NCBI RefSeq assembly: GCF_000022565.1
Contig: NC_012483.1
Location: 930,001-994,000 of the forward strand
From: Acidobacterium capsulatum ATCC 51196
GTDB lineage: Bacteria; Acidobacteriota; Terriglobia; Terriglobales; Acidobacteriaceae
Direction of reading: 5' to 3'
Length of the DNA stretch: 64,000 nucleotides
A program made the position numbers and the translations under genes. The number at the start of each line of letters is the position of its first letter. Positions within the stretch are counted from its first letter, which is position 1. The notes under the pieces are model-generated. The model worked only from the letters and a program-made list of their open reading frames with translations. It made no database searches and had not been told where the DNA came from. This document shows positions 35,454 through 45,642 of the stretch, piece by piece.

Positions 35454-38400
35454 CTATGGAAGATACAAAATTCCGTTCAACGGCGCACGCACCCATCCGG
35501 GGCGATGATTCAACTCATACACCAGTTCATACAGCGCCTTGTCGAGCGTAAAAATCTGCAGCAGCACATCAAACGCCTCGGCCGTGCGCGGCACAATCGT
35601 CGACTTGCCCATGGTCTTGCGGTAGGCGCGCAAAAACTCCGCCGTCACCGCCGTCTCCCACAGCCGCGCCCACGGCTCCAGCCGCTCGGTGTCTGCCGGT
35701 CGGCGGGAAGAAAAGTGCGTCATCGCCGAAAACGCCGCATAGCTGAACGAGCGCACCATCCCCGCCACATCCTTCAGCGGAGACTGCTTCGTGCGCCGCT
35801 CCTGGAGCATGCGCGCCGGCTCGCCCTCAAAGTCCAGAATCACAAAGTCGCCCTTCGCGCGCAGCACCTGGCCCAGATGATAGTCCCCATGCACGCGCGT
35901 CTTCGCGCCCGCATCCTGCAGCGCCGTGAGCCGCTGAAAGCGCTCCAGCAAGTGCGTGCGGCGGCTCAGCACCAGCCCGGCCGTCTCCACGGCGTCATCG
36001 GGCAGCCGCGCCAGGTTCGCCTTCAGCGCGTCAAAGGCGCGCGCCGCATCGGCCTGCAGCGCCGCCCGCAGCGCGGCCAGATCATCGGGCTCCATCCGCA
36101 CCGGCGCAAAGTCCACATCGCGACGGTCCACCGCCAGCGACAGGTGCATCTCTGCCGTGCGCCGGCCCAGCGTCGAAGCTCCTTCAATCGAAAGTCCCGC
36201 ATGCTCACGCGCCGCTGCCGGAATCCCGTTCAGCTTCTCGCGCAGCGCGCCCGTGCCCGGCAGCTTCACCTCGGGGAACGATGCCGCCACCGCGCTCTCA
36301 AAGTAGCGGTCCAGTTCTTCGAGCATCCACGACCAGCCGTCGCCCTCGTTCTGCACCAGCCCCTGCAGCATCGCGAGCGTCGAATCCTCACCCCCATCAC
36401 GCGAGACAAACTCCAGCGCGCCCGCAAACGGAGCGATGTTGCGAAACTCTGTCCGCTCCGTCAAAAAGCGGCCAATCTCCATGTCAGGATTCAGCCCCGT
36501 CTGCTGCCGCCGGAAGAGCTTCAGAATCAGCCGATCGCCAAAGATCACCGACGTATTGCTCTGCTCGGCGGACCCGCGCCGCACCGGCAGCGCAGCCTCG
36601 CCGCCGCGCAGCTCCGCAAACAGGCTGCTCGCCGTGCCGCGCACGGTGCCATGCTGTGCCGCCGCTTCTCCGCCCTGCGCCATCAGCCGCAGCAGCGCCT
36701 GCGCGCTCTCATCGCGCATCATGCCGTCATAGAGCACGCCCGCGCCGCGCGTAGAGAAGATCTTCGTCAGCACCGCCTGCCCGTGGTGCTCCACCACCGC
36801 TTCGCACTCCTCGCCAAAGGCCATCGCCATCGGCGCAAGATAAGTGTCCGGCTCTCCTTCGGTGTAATGCACATCCACCCACACCAGTGCCAGGTGCCCG
36901 CCATCCAGCAGCGACCAATCTGTCACTTTCACAGTTTCAATTGGCCGGGACTTGCCGCCAAACCAGCGCTGCCGCTGCACATACTCCGGCAGCAGCCGCT
37001 CCAGCGTCTCGCGGCCGCGGCCTTCCAGCACGCCCGGCCAGTCCGTCTCGTTCTTCACATGCAGCAGCTCGTCGGTCGCCCCCGGTGACGGAACCTCCAC
37101 CGGCTCTTCGCCCGCCTGCAGCTCCAGCCACAAAAATCCATACGGCCCCAGCGTCAGCGGATACGCCTGCTTCCCGATCGCCGGAAACTCCACATACCCC
37201 AGCATCTCCACCGGAATCATGCCGGCATACTCTGACAAATCCAGCGCCACCGGCTGCGCAAAGCGCGACAGGTTCGCCACGCACAGCACGCGCTCGCCGT
37301 CATACTCGCGCACATAGGCCAGCACCTTCCGGTTCTCCGGCTCCAGAAACTTCATCGAGCCGCGCCCGAAAACCTGGAACAGCTTGCGCAGCGCAATCAT
37401 GTTGCGCATCCAGTTCAGCAGTGACGACGCATCGCTCTGCTGCGCCTCCACATTGATGGCCTCATAGCCCCACACCGGGTCCATGATCACCGGGCTGAAG
37501 AGCTTCGCAGGCGTCGCGCGAGAAAATCCCGCATTGCGGTCGCCCGTCCACTGCATCGGCGTGCGCACGCCGTTGCGGTCGCCCAGGTAGATGTTGTCGC
37601 CCATGCCGATCTCATCGCCGTAGTACAAAATCGGCGTGCCCGGAAACGAAAACAGCAGACTGTTCAGCAACTCGATGCGACGGCGGTTGTTATCGAGCAG
37701 CGGAGCCAGCCTGCGCCGGATGCCAATGTTGATGCGCATGCGAGGATCGGCGCTATACGCCAGGTACATGTAGTCGCGCTCATCCTCGCTGACCATCTCA
37801 AGCGTCAGCTCATCGTGATTGCGCAAAAAAATGCCCCACTGGCAGCTCTCAGGAATCGCCGGCGTCTGCGCGATGATGTCGGTGATCGGCAGGCGGTCTT
37901 CCTGCCGCAGCGCCATGTAGATGCGCGGCATTAGCGGAAAATGAAACGCCATGTGGCACTCATCGCCATCGCCAAAATACGGCCGCACATCCTCGGGCCA
38001 CTGGTTCGCTTCGGCAAGAATCATGCGGCCCAGGTAGCCGTCATCCATCGCCTTGCGAATCGCCTTGATCAGCGCATGCGTCTCCGACAGATTCTCGCAG
38101 TTGGTGCCGTCGCGCTCGATCAGGTAAGGAATGGCGTCGAGCCGCAGCCCATCCACGCCCATGTCGAGCCAGAAGCGCATCACGCGAATCACTTCCTCCA
38201 GCACCGCGGGATTATCAAAATTCAAATCCGGCTGATGCGAAAAGAAGCGGTGCCAGTAGTACTGCTGCGCCACCGGGTCCCACGTCCAGTTCGACTTCTC
38301 CGTGTCGGTGAAGATGATGCGCGCGTCCTTGTACTTCTGGTCCGAGTCGCTCCACACATAAAAGTCGCGCTCCGGCGAGCCTGCCGGAGCCTGCCGCGCG

Positions 38401-38801
38401 CGCTGAAACCACGGATGCTGGTCGGACGTGTGATTGATGACCAGCTCAATCATCACCTGCAGTCCGCGCTCATGGGCTGCATTCAAAAAGCGCTGAAAGT
38501 CCTCAATCGTCCCGTAGCTCGGGTTTACGCTCGTGTAGTCAGAGATGTCGTAGCCATCATCCCTGAGCGGCGAAGGAAAAAACGGCAGCAGCCACAGGCA
38601 CGTCACGCCCAGGTCCTGCAGATAATCCAGCTTCTCAATCAGCCCCGGAAAATCTCCAATCCCATCGTTGTTGCTGTCGTAAAAAGCGCGCACGTGCAGC
38701 TCATAAATCAGCGCGTCCTTATACCAGAGCGGATCAGAAGCCGATCCCGGCTTCCGCACAAACACCTGCCCTGCCGTCCGTCCCTCAGCGGTAGTAGTCA
38801 A
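35454..38801 (-). CDS. treS: Trehalose synthase-maltokinase fusion (TreS-Pep2)
   Basis: A 1115-aa bifunctional protein. The N-terminal GH13 part interconverts trehalose and maltose; [15 protein letters not shown] (nucleophile Asp), [13 protein letters not shown] (acid Glu) and [12 protein letters not shown] are visible. The C-terminal ~450 residues are a maltokinase ([15 protein letters not shown] start, then [17 protein letters not shown], and [12 protein letters not shown] with [10 protein letters not shown] as kinase catalytic segments). The product is maltose-1-phosphate for GlgE, which is the gene directly upstream with a 17-nt overlap. Confidence 0.94.
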   Translation of the reverse strand: MTTTAEGRTAGQVFVRKPGSASDPLWYKDALIYELHVRAFYDSNNDGIGDFPGLIEKLDYLQDLGVTCLWLLPFFPSPLRDDGYDISDYTSVNPSYGTIEDFQRFLNAAHERGLQVMIELVINHTSDQHPWFQRARQAPAGSPERDFYVWSDSDQKYKDARIIFTDTEKSNWTWDPVAQQYYWHRFFSHQPDLNFDNPAVLEEVIRVMRFWLDMGVDGLRLDAIPYLIERDGTNCENLSETHALIKAIRKAMDDGYLGRMILAEANQWPEDVRPYFGDGDECHMAFHFPLMPRIYMALRQEDRLPITDIIAQTPAIPESCQWGIFLRNHDELTLEMVSEDERDYMYLAYSADPRMRINIGIRRRLAPLLDNNRRRIELLNSLLFSFPGTPILYYGDEIGMGDNIYLGDRNGVRTPMQWTGDRNAGFSRATPAKLFSPVIMDPVWGYEAINVEAQQSDASSLLNWMRNMIALRKLFQVFGRGSMKFLEPENRKVLAYVREYDGERVLCVANLSRFAQPVALDLSEYAGMIPVEMLGYVEFPAIGKQAYPLTLGPYGFLWLELQAGEEPVEVPSPGATDELLHVKNETDWPGVLEGRGRETLERLLPEYVQRQRWFGGKSRPIETVKVTDWSLLDGGHLALVWVDVHYTEGEPDTYLAPMAMAFGEECEAVVEHHGQAVLTKIFSTRGAGVLYDGMMRDESAQALLRLMAQGGEAAAQHGTVRGTASSLFAELRGGEAALPVRRGSAEQSNTSVIFGDRLILKLFRRQQTGLNPDMEIGRFLTERTEFRNIAPFAGALEFVSRDGGEDSTLAMLQGLVQNEGDGWSWMLEELDRYFESAVAASFPEVKLPGTGALREKLNGIPAAAREHAGLSIEGASTLGRRTAEMHLSLAVDRRDVDFAPVRMEPDDLAALRAALQADAARAFDALKANLARLPDDAVETAGLVLSRRTHLLERFQRLTALQDAGAKTRVHGDYHLGQVLRAKGDFVILDFEGEPARMLQERRTKQSPLKDVAGMVRSFSYAAFSAMTHFSSRRPADTERLEPWARLWETAVTAEFLRAYRKTMGKSTIVPRTAEAFDVLLQIFTLDKALYELVYELNHRPGWVRAPLNGILYLP

Positions 38802-40803
38802 AGTCTTTTTCCGTCCTCACAGATTTGCGCACGCTCAGCACGTGCGCCGGTATCTTCTCCGGATTCAGTTCTACAAAATTGCGCCCGCCGTGCCAGAGGT
38901 AGCGCTCTTCCGACAGCAGATCATACACCTCATAGCTCGCGTCCTCGTCCATGCCGAGCTTCCACAGCGCTAGCGTCACCCAGCCCGACTGCGTGTTGTA
39001 CGGGTCCAGATTCACCACCGTCAATACGGTGTCCCCGCCATCCGCCGTCTGCTTTGAGTACGCAATCAGGTGCGGATTATCCGTCTCATGAAACACCACA
39101 TGCTCATTGGCCTGCAGCGCCGCATGCGCGCGTCGTGCGGCATTCAGCTTCTTCATCAGTTGCGGAATGGGCCGCTTCGCATCCCACGTCCAACTGCGAA
39201 TCTCGTACTTCTCCGAGTGCAGATACTCCTCCGCGCCCGGGCGCAGCGGCTCATGCTCCAGCGCCTCATAGGCTGGCCCGTACACGCCATAGTTGCTGCT
39301 CATGGTCGCGGCCAGCACCAGCCGCGCCTGAAAGAGCGCCAACCCGCCCGTCTGCAGACTCAACGGCAAAATGTCCGGCGTGTTCGGCCAGAAATTTGGA
39401 CGCAGATATTCCTTCACTTCCGTCTGCGTCAGCTCCGTCAGATACTCCGTCAGCTCTTCCTTCGAGTTGCGCCACGTGAAGTACGTGTACGACTGCGAAT
39501 ACCCGAGCTTCGCCAGCCGCTCCATCACGCGCGGCCGCGTGAACGCCTCCGCGAGAAAAATCACTTCGGGATAATCGGCCTGGATCTCCCCGATGCACCA
39601 CTCCCAGAAGCCAAACGCCTTCGTGTGCGGATTGTCCACGCGGAAGATCTTCACGCCCTGCTCAATCCAATAGAGGAAGACCCCATGCAGTGCCTTCCAC
39701 AGCCCCTCCCAGTCCTCGCTCTCAAAGTCGAGCGGATAAATATCCTGATACTTCTTTGGCGGATTCTCCGCATACTGAATCGTTCCATCCGCACGATGCT
39801 TGAACCACAGCGGATGCCGCCGCACCCACGGATGATCGGGCGAGCACTGAAACGCAATGTCGAGCGCCAGCTCAATGCCCAGCGCCTCGGCCTTCTGCCG
39901 CAGCCGCTGAAAGTCCTTGAGCGTGCCCAGCTCCGGCAATATATCGGTGTGCCCGCCCTCGGCCGCGCCAATCGCCCACGGACTGCCTACATCGCCCGGC
40001 TCCGCCGTCACCGCGTTGTTTTTGCCCTTGCGAAAGCTGCGCCCGATGGGATGAATCGGCGGCATGTAGAGCACATCAAAGCCCAGCCCAGCCACATACT
40101 CCAGCCGCGCCTCCACATCGGCAAACGTGCCATGCGCAAAAGGAATCGCACCCGCCGAACGCGGAAACAGCTCATACCAGCCTGAAAATCGCGCCCGCTC
40201 GCGCTCCACCCGCACCGGCAGCACGCGCTCATATAAGGTGATCTTCGCTTCGTCAGGATAGCGCTCCACCAGCGCCAGCAGAGCCTCATCCAGCGCCGCC
40301 TCCTGCGCGCTCTTCTGTGTGCTGGGGCCGCCGGCCTTCAACCGCGCCGCCCAGCGCCGCAGCTCTTTTGCGTCAGCCTCGCCCGCGCGCGACGCGGCCT
40401 CTTCGACCAGCTTCGCGCCATTGAGCAGATCAACATCAATCTCCTGCCCAGCGGCAATGCGCTTCTCCAGATCACTGCGCCACGTCTCAAAGTGATCCAC
40501 CTCGCCGGCCACCGTGTACTGGTAAGCGCCCAGCTCGGTCACCGCGAACTCGCCCGCCCAGCGGTCGTTGCCAAGCGCGGTCATCTTCACCTGCTGCCAC
40601 GGGCCGGGCGCTTGTCCATTTTGGGGGCCGTGCGGCACGTAGCGATACAGCAGCCAGGCCATCACATGGTCGTGGCCATCGCCAAACACATCGGCTTCCA
40701 CACGCACGCGGTCTCCCACGGTGCGCTTCACCGGGAAATGCCCCGCATCCATCTCCGGGGCTACTCCCTCAATGACAACACGCTTCCTTCCGTCTGCTTG
40801 CAA
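38785..40803 (-). CDS. glgE: Alpha-1,4-glucan:maltose-1-phosphate maltosyltransferase GlgE
   Basis: A 672-aa GH13 subfamily 3 enzyme that extends alpha-glucan from maltose-1-phosphate. Its N-terminal domain begins [20 protein letters not shown]. The catalytic residues are in [17 protein letters not shown] (nucleophile Asp) and [11 protein letters not shown] (acid/base Glu). I accept the TTG at 40803 because the residues after it are family-conserved and GAGAG lies 5 nt upstream; the next ATG (40752) would remove the first strand. It is head of the operon glgE-treS-GT-TM protein. Confidence 0.94.
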   Translation of the reverse strand: MQADGRKRVVIEGVAPEMDAGHFPVKRTVGDRVRVEADVFGDGHDHVMAWLLYRYVPHGPQNGQAPGPWQQVKMTALGNDRWAGEFAVTELGAYQYTVAGEVDHFETWRSDLEKRIAAGQEIDVDLLNGAKLVEEAASRAGEADAKELRRWAARLKAGGPSTQKSAQEAALDEALLALVERYPDEAKITLYERVLPVRVERERARFSGWYELFPRSAGAIPFAHGTFADVEARLEYVAGLGFDVLYMPPIHPIGRSFRKGKNNAVTAEPGDVGSPWAIGAAEGGHTDILPELGTLKDFQRLRQKAEALGIELALDIAFQCSPDHPWVRRHPLWFKHRADGTIQYAENPPKKYQDIYPLDFESEDWEGLWKALHGVFLYWIEQGVKIFRVDNPHTKAFGFWEWCIGEIQADYPEVIFLAEAFTRPRVMERLAKLGYSQSYTYFTWRNSKEELTEYLTELTQTEVKEYLRPNFWPNTPDILPLSLQTGGLALFQARLVLAATMSSNYGVYGPAYEALEHEPLRPGAEEYLHSEKYEIRSWTWDAKRPIPQLMKKLNAARRAHAALQANEHVVFHETDNPHLIAYSKQTADGGDTVLTVVNLDPYNTQSGWVTLALWKLGMDEDASYEVYDLLSEERYLWHGGRNFVELNPEKIPAHVLSVRKSVRTEKDFDYYR

Positions 40804-40851
40804 GGCTCTCTCGTTCTCAGTGAAGTCGGGGACGCGAACGCCCCGAGTGAT

Positions 40852-41334
40852 TTAGAAGCGCGAAACGAGCCATACGCCGCCTGCGATGGCCACGATGTCT
40901 TCGATGAGGGCAACAGGAAAATCCTTCACGCCCCGCCGCGTGATCGCGCGCCGCGCATAAAAGCCCGCGAACGCGCCCACCACCGCGCCCACAGCGCCGC
41001 AGGCCACACCCGCCGCCACGGCCGCATGGCCATTCATCGCCAACGCCCATCCGCACAGGCCGCCAAAGACCATGCGCGCAATCAGCGGCCCGATGTCGGT
41101 CCGGTTAGGAATCTGCGGCAGCTTGTCGCCAATCAACTCGCCCACCGCCAGCAGCGAAAACACCACCAGCGACACGGGATTGCCCAGAAACGCCAGCGCC
41201 GTATGCGCCACCGCCAGCCAACCCAGATGAATCCCCCAGCACACCAGCGCCACACCACTCATCGAGCGCCAGCCCGTGAAGAAACCCATCGCAAAACAAA
41301 ACAGCAGCACCGTGCTCGCCATCATCATAGCCAT
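40852..41334 (-). CDS. DUF4126 family membrane protein
   Basis: A 160-aa hydrophobic protein with four to five membrane segments, containing FFTGWRSMSGVALV near residue 18, GELIGDKLPQIPNRTDIGPLIAR (~65-87) and ALIEDIVAIAGGVWLV at the C-terminus, as in DUF4126. Its function is unknown. It is on the same strand as glgE, 48 nt upstream of it, and could be the first gene of that operon. Confidence 0.75.
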   Translation of the reverse strand: MAMMMASTVLLFCFAMGFFTGWRSMSGVALVCWGIHLGWLAVAHTALAFLGNPVSLVVFSLLAVGELIGDKLPQIPNRTDIGPLIARMVFGGLCGWALAMNGHAAVAAGVACGAVGAVVGAFAGFYARRAITRRGVKDFPVALIEDIVAIAGGVWLVSRF

Positions 41335-41375
41335 ATCCCCGCCATGATAAACCCGCCCGCGGAGATGCCCGGCTT

Positions 41376-41589
41376 TCAGTCCACAGTTGTCAGTCGTCAG
41401 TTGTCAGCGATCAGTCCACAGCGGCCATCCCATTTCAACGATGCGTCATTCTGAGCCGCAGCGCGGCGAAGAATCCCGGCCATCCGTCGCACACAAATGC
41501 CGCGTCAGGTTTCTCCCACCATGCCCCAACGAAAAGGGCCGCCCACCGGGCGGCCCTTCTGACAACTGAAAACTGGGGACTGACAACTC
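41376..41589. repeat. Composite inverted repeat element, copy 2
   Basis: Left arm 41376-41423 of CAGTNNN units. Core GCGTCATTCTGAGCCGCAG...GAAGAATCCCGGC starts near 41444 and reaches a truncated GTTTCTCCCACC. A terminator hairpin replaces the second half, and a right arm of ACTGNNN units runs 41569-41589 and ends at the GT2 stop. It has the same architecture as copies at 8.5 and 43.1 kb. Confidence 0.72.
41530..41558 (-). terminator. Rho-independent terminator after the GT2 gene
   Basis: Perfect 11-bp stem AAGGGCCGCCC / GGGCGGCCCTT with a 3-nt loop (41534-41558). On the minus strand the stem is followed by TTTTCG. It lies 34 nt after the stop of the minus-strand GT2 and inside the composite repeat. 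Confidence 0.78.
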
Positions 41590-41591
41590 CC

Positions 41592-42578
41592 CTACGACTC
41601 GTGCAGCAGGTTCGGCTCCTCGGTCGCGCGCAGGCGCACCAGACGATCCACCGCATATGGCGCGCGATGGTTGTTGGTGTGGTAGTGCCGCACCTGCAAC
41701 TCGCCCAGCAGGCCAATCGCCAGCAATTGAATGCCGGCCAGAATCGCCACGCCCGCAATCACAAACAGCGGCCCATGCTGATCCATCACATGCTGCTGCG
41801 TAAAGATCTTCAAACCCGCCAGCAGCACGCTCACCGCTCCGCCCAGCACGATGCTCATGGCCCCCAGGCTGCCGAAAAAGTGCAGCGGACGCGTCATGTA
41901 CTTGAGCAGGAAGCGAATCGTCAGCAGATCAAAGAACACCCGGAAGGTGCGCCCGATGCCATAGTGCGACTTGCCGCGCTCGCGATGCACATTCTTGATG
42001 GGAATCTCGCAGATGGTTGCGCCATACCACGAGGCCAGCGCCGGAATAAACCGGTGCATCTCGCCATACAGCGGAATGTTCTGAATCACCTCGCGCCGGT
42101 AGGCCTTATACGTCGTGCCAAAATCGTGAATGTCCACGCCCGACAGCTTGGCCATCAGCCAGTTGGCGCAGCGCGAAGGAAAACGCCGCAGCACAAAATT
42201 ATCAATGCGCTGCTTGCGCCATCCGCTCACCACGTCGTAGCCCTCTTCGAGCTTTTCGAGAAAGTTCGGAATCTCCAGCGGATCGTGCTGCAGATCGCCA
42301 TCCATGGCCAGCACAAACTCACCCTGCGCATGGTCAAAGCCGGCTGCCAGCGCCGAGGTCTGCCCAAAGTTCCGGCGCAGCTTCACCACCAGCACGCGGC
42401 TGTCCACCGCGGCAATCTCTTCCAGCAGCTTGTAGGTGCGGTCGCGCGAGCCATCGTCCACCAGCACGAGTTCAAAACTGTCTCCGACATGTTCCATCAC
42501 CGCTTTCAGGCGGTCGTACAGGGCGGTGACATTTTCTTCTTCGTTATGAAAAGGGACGACAATGGAATACTTGGGCAT
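41592..42578 (-). CDS. Polyprenol-phosphate-type glycosyltransferase family 2
   Basis: A 328-aa GT2 protein like dolichyl/polyprenyl-phosphate sugar transferases (DPMS/ArnC/GtrB group). YSIVVPFHNEEENV at residue 3, LVLVDDGSRDRT (~38-49), FVLAMDGDLQHDP (DxD-like) and DFGTTYKAYRREVI are diagnostic. The C-terminus has two membrane helices (~228-250 and ~262-288). The ATG at 42578 begins the conserved region; the upstream extension is rejected. It would load a sugar on a lipid carrier. It is divergent from the haemoglobin gene. Confidence 0.88.
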   Translation of the reverse strand: MPKYSIVVPFHNEEENVTALYDRLKAVMEHVGDSFELVLVDDGSRDRTYKLLEEIAAVDSRVLVVKLRRNFGQTSALAAGFDHAQGEFVLAMDGDLQHDPLEIPNFLEKLEEGYDVVSGWRKQRIDNFVLRRFPSRCANWLMAKLSGVDIHDFGTTYKAYRREVIQNIPLYGEMHRFIPALASWYGATICEIPIKNVHRERGKSHYGIGRTFRVFFDLLTIRFLLKYMTRPLHFFGSLGAMSIVLGGAVSVLLAGLKIFTQQHVMDQHGPLFVIAGVAILAGIQLLAIGLLGELQVRHYHTNNHRAPYAVDRLVRLRATEEPNLLHES

Positions 42579-42660
42579 ATTAACTAGTATATGCAGCGGC
42601 GTGCCACGGGGACTCACATTTTTCTGCAGTCTCCGGCCGGTTACCTACATCTATCCAAAT

Positions 42661-43050
42661 ATGCTCCCCCACGGCTCCCTTTCAGAATCCGCGATTCGCC
42701 GCCTCGTCGATACCTTTTATGCGCGCATCCGCGAGGACGAACTGCTCGCCCCCATCTTCCACAGCGCCATCGGCGACCGCTGGTCCCAGCATCTTGAGAC
42801 CCTCACGCGCTTCTGGTGCTCCGTGATGCTCTCTGCCGGAACCTACAAGGGCAACCCCATGGCGGCGCACCTCAAACTGCCCCGCCTGGGCCTCGTGCAT
42901 CTCGACCGCTGGCTCGGCCTCTGGCGCGTCACCACCAGCGAACTGCTGCCCGCCCCCGCCGCCCTCGAACTGCAGAACAAGGCCGCCATGATGGGCGAAC
43001 GCATCCTCGAAACCATCGCAGCCCAGCAATTCCTCGACCCCACGCGGTAG
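42661..43050 (+). CDS. Group III truncated haemoglobin
   Basis: A 129-aa globin of the 2-on-2 group III type, matching the usual ~130 aa. IRRLVDTFYARIREDELLAPIF is the helix A/B start and WSQHLETLTRFWCSVML the helix C-E region. VHLDRWLGLWR carries the proximal F8 His. The ATG at 42661 is chosen because the longer open frame to 42562 overlaps the divergent GT2 start. Family members bind O2/NO; physiological role unknown. The stop is followed 4 nt later by a heptamer array. Confidence 0.87.
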   Translation: MLPHGSLSESAIRRLVDTFYARIREDELLAPIFHSAIGDRWSQHLETLTRFWCSVMLSAGTYKGNPMAAHLKLPRLGLVHLDRWLGLWRVTTSELLPAPAALELQNKAAMMGERILETIAAQQFLDPTR

Positions 43051-43054
43051 AGTC

Positions 43055-43510
43055 CACAGTTGCCAGTGGTCAGTTCTCAGTTGTCAGTCCCCAGTTGTCA
43101 GTCCTCAGTGGTCAGTTCTCAGTTGTCAGTTGTCAGTTCTCAGCGGACGGTTACCAGTTACCAGTCCCTACTCCCCAGTCCCTCCCAGCGATGCGTCATT
43201 CTGGGCCGAAGGCGAAGAATCCCGGCAATGCTTCGGCAGCGAATGCGGCTCAAAGTTTCTCCCATGCATTTGCCGGCAGTATGGGAGAAACCTGAGATGG
43301 CATCGGTACGCGCCGAATCGCCGGGATTCTTCGGCCAAAAACAGGCCTCAGAATGACGCAAGGAAAAGGTTGAGTGCTGACGAAAGATAATCGGCCGGTG
43401 ACACCTCGGCAACCGGCAACTGACCACTGGCAACTGATCACTGACAACTGACCGCTTCACCCCTGACCGCTGACCGCTTTACCCCTGACCGCTCTACCCC
43501 TGACAACTGA
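43055..43510. repeat. Composite inverted repeat element, copy 3 (most complete)
   Basis: Left arm of CAGTNNN heptamers (43055-43165). Core 43191-43358 is a large inverted repeat: outer arms GCGTCATTCTGGGCC...GAAGAATCCCGGC and GCCGGGATTCTTCGGCC...CAGAATGACGC, inner stem GTTTCTCCCAT / ATGGGAGAAAC. The right arm of ACTGNNN and CTGACCGC-type units runs about 43405-43510 and ends at the threonine aldolase stop. The repeats fill the whole gap between convergent genes. Short frames translating it have a 7-residue period and are artefacts. Confidence 0.8.
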
Positions 43511-43515
43511 CCGCT

Positions 43516-44601
43516 TTACCCCTTCCCCATCTCCTCCACCGCCACCTGCGCCGCCTGCTCGCATGCCGCGCGGTCCACATTCCGGTGCGACACAAACCGC
43601 ACCGCGTGCGGACCCACCGCGCTCGCCGCCACGCCGCGCTGCTTCAGCCGCGCCACCAGCGCCGCCGCGTCGCCCTGCCCGCGCAGCGTGAAAATCACGA
43701 TGTTCGTCTCGACGGCCTCAAGGTCCAGCTCGACCTCTTTGCAATCCGCAATGCGCTCGGCCAGCAGCCGGGCGTTCGCGTGGTCTTCCGGCAGCCGCTT
43801 CGGCATCTCTTCCAGCGCAATCAGCCCTGCTGCCGCCAGCACACCCGCCTGCCGCATTCCTCCGCCGAGCATCTTGCGCACCGGGCGTGCACGGTCAATG
43901 AACTCCCGGCTGCCCACCAGCAGCGAACCCACCGGCGCGCTCAACCCCTTCGACAGGCAAAACATCACCGAATCAAAGCCCCGCGTTAGCCGCGCCACCT
44001 CAACCCCCAGCGCCGCCGCCGCGTTGAAGACGCGCGCCCCATCCAGATGCACCGGCAGACCGGCATCCTTCGCCCCGGCCCAGATCTCTTCGAGCACCTC
44101 TAAAGGAGTGACCGTTCCGCCGGCCATATTGTGCGTGTTTTCGAGCGAAATCAGCCCGGTCTGCGCGCGGTAATAAATCTTCGGCGAGAGCGCCGTCTTG
44201 ATATGCTGCCACGTCAGCACGCCGCGCTGGGCGGCCACCGTGCGCAACTGGCATCCGCTAAAGGCGGAGACCATCGCCATCTCCCAATCCACAATGTGGG
44301 CGCGCGCCTCGCAGACCACTTCCTGCCCGGGCCGCGTGTGCAGCCGGATCGCCGTCTGGTTCCCCATCGTACCGGTGGGCATAAAGAGCGCCGCCTCGCG
44401 GCCAAAAGTCGCCGCCGCACGCGCCTCCAGCCGGTTCACCGTGGGGTCTTCGCCATAGACGTCATCGCCCACCTCGGCCGCGGCCATCGCCGCCCACATC
44501 TCCGGCGTGGGCACAGTGACCGTATCACTGCGTAAATCAATGATGGTGGAAGGCTTGCCGTTCGCGGCACTCAAAGCAGCAGAAGCAGAAGTAGCAGACA
44601 T
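43516..44601 (-). CDS. ltaE: Low-specificity L-threonine aldolase
   Basis: A 361-aa PLP enzyme (fold type I) cleaving threonine/allo-threonine to glycine and acetaldehyde. The N-terminal [19 protein letters not shown] and [14 protein letters not shown] are family signatures. [13 protein letters not shown] binds [14 protein letters not shown] has the ring-stacking Asp, and the Schiff-base Lys is in [25 protein letters not shown] follows. It is a single gene; its stop is next to the composite repeat. Confidence 0.92.
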   Translation of the reverse strand: MSATSASAALSAANGKPSTIIDLRSDTVTVPTPEMWAAMAAAEVGDDVYGEDPTVNRLEARAAATFGREAALFMPTGTMGNQTAIRLHTRPGQEVVCEARAHIVDWEMAMVSAFSGCQLRTVAAQRGVLTWQHIKTALSPKIYYRAQTGLISLENTHNMAGGTVTPLEVLEEIWAGAKDAGLPVHLDGARVFNAAAALGVEVARLTRGFDSVMFCLSKGLSAPVGSLLVGSREFIDRARPVRKMLGGGMRQAGVLAAAGLIALEEMPKRLPEDHANARLLAERIADCKEVELDLEAVETNIVIFTLRGQGDAAALVARLKQRGVAASAVGPHAVRFVSHRNVDRAACEQAAQVAVEEMGKG

Positions 44602-45007
44602 GATTTCAATATAGCGAGTCTGAAGGAAGGCGAGTCAGCCTTCAGGGATGAAGTGGCCAGTCGTCAGTCCTCTGTTGTCCGGTCGTCTTTGTTTAATCCC
44701 GACGGTCAGCCCATAAATCCCGCGAGGCGTCATTCTTGTATCCCTGAGAGAGCGGCACTTTAATGCGGAGATGCTGCCGTGGGGGAACCGATGCATCGGG
44801 CAAGGAGAATCCCGGCGATCTCTCGGTCGCCACCACCGCCCGACGTGTCTTCCACCCTGCCAACCCTCGGTTATCCGACCGAGTGAGTGTGCGTTCGCAT
44901 CTTGCTGTTGAGAAGGTGGACAAGTAAGCTCTTTGAGCTATTTGAGAATTGTGCGGCGAAATCTGTGTGTCGTTTTCGCCGCGTAGCACTCCGTATCTGG
45001 AGATAGA
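44602..45007. repeat. Intergenic region with repeat remnants
   Basis: It includes a short heptamer patch (44654-44680) and a diverged GCGTCATTCTTG...GAGAATCCCGGCGATCTCTCGG core (44727-44822). This is the right order for a fourth but degraded composite element, lacking the inverted right arm. A 98-codon minus-strand frame through it is not credible. Confidence 0.55.
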
Positions 45008-45544
45008 TCATGACACCGGGAGAAGCTCTGTCCGGTACATCGAAGAGAGCTCCTGAACTTTGCGGAGAAATGCGGCCCGTTGGGCTGGTTCCAGCTCGGG
45101 AGGAGCGGTGGTGCGGCTCTCGACCGCAACTCCCACTTCCATGAAGAACTTCTCCTGCCCGGCCGGCGAACAGATGCAGAGCATGCGCAGCGGTTGCGCG
45201 GCGATGTTTTTGAAGTGATGGGGCGCATTCGCAGGAACGTGCAGCGTTTCGCCGGCCTTGACTGTGATTTTCTGACCGCGGAAGGTGGCTTCCATTTCGC
45301 CGGTGAGCAGAACAAAAGTCTCCTCAAAATCATGGCGATGGGGTGGGGGACCGCCGCCTGGAGGAATGTGCATGTCGATGATGCTGAATCGCCCGGCGGT
45401 TGCCTCACCGGGAACGGTGATGGTGTACGTTCCTCCTGCGACGCCGATATGGGGAAGGCTCCGATCGCTGTCAGGTCGTGCCAGAGTATGACTGCGGTTG
45501 AGGTCATCTGGCGGAACAACCGGAGAGGGTTGGGTGGTTGGCAT
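45008..45544 (-). CDS. Cupin-domain protein
   Basis: A 178-aa single-domain cupin. Motif 1 is GGGPPPHRHDFEETFVLLTG, with the metal-binding His-x-His and Glu, and motif 2 is GETLHVPANAPHHFKN. The ATG at 45544 has AAGGAG about 10 nt upstream. It lies 98 nt after the NmrA-like reductase on the same strand, so the two may be co-transcribed. Substrate unknown; such proteins include quercetinase-like and regulatory cupins. Confidence 0.83.
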   Translation of the reverse strand: MPTTQPSPVVPPDDLNRSHTLARPDSDRSLPHIGVAGGTYTITVPGEATAGRFSIIDMHIPPGGGPPPHRHDFEETFVLLTGEMEATFRGQKITVKAGETLHVPANAPHHFKNIAAQPLRMLCICSPAGQEKFFMEVGVAVESRTTAPPELEPAQRAAFLRKVQELSSMYRTELLPVS

Positions 45545-45642
45545 CGTACCTTATCTCCTTTAGAGTGTGCTGGGAAAGCAGACGATTCTTGATCGAAGCT
45601 GCCTCTGGCCCGCTGAGCACAGGGGCTGGAGGCCCAGCGGAA

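Noticed and set aside
40820-40850. Terminator-like CGGGG/CCCCG hairpin between the DUF4126 gene and glgE
   Set aside because: Only a 5-bp stem and no T-run; too weak to call.
42562-42660. Upstream extension of the truncated haemoglobin
   Set aside because: Crosses the divergent GT2 start and lacks globin residues; start at 42661 gives the normal length.
43060-43390. Overlapping small frames with repeated QLSVVSS-like peptides
   Set aside because: The 7-residue period is simply the translation of CAGTNNN heptamers; no start signals.
44693-44989. 98-codon minus-strand frame
   Set aside because: Covers a degraded repeat core; no homology or Shine-Dalgarno.
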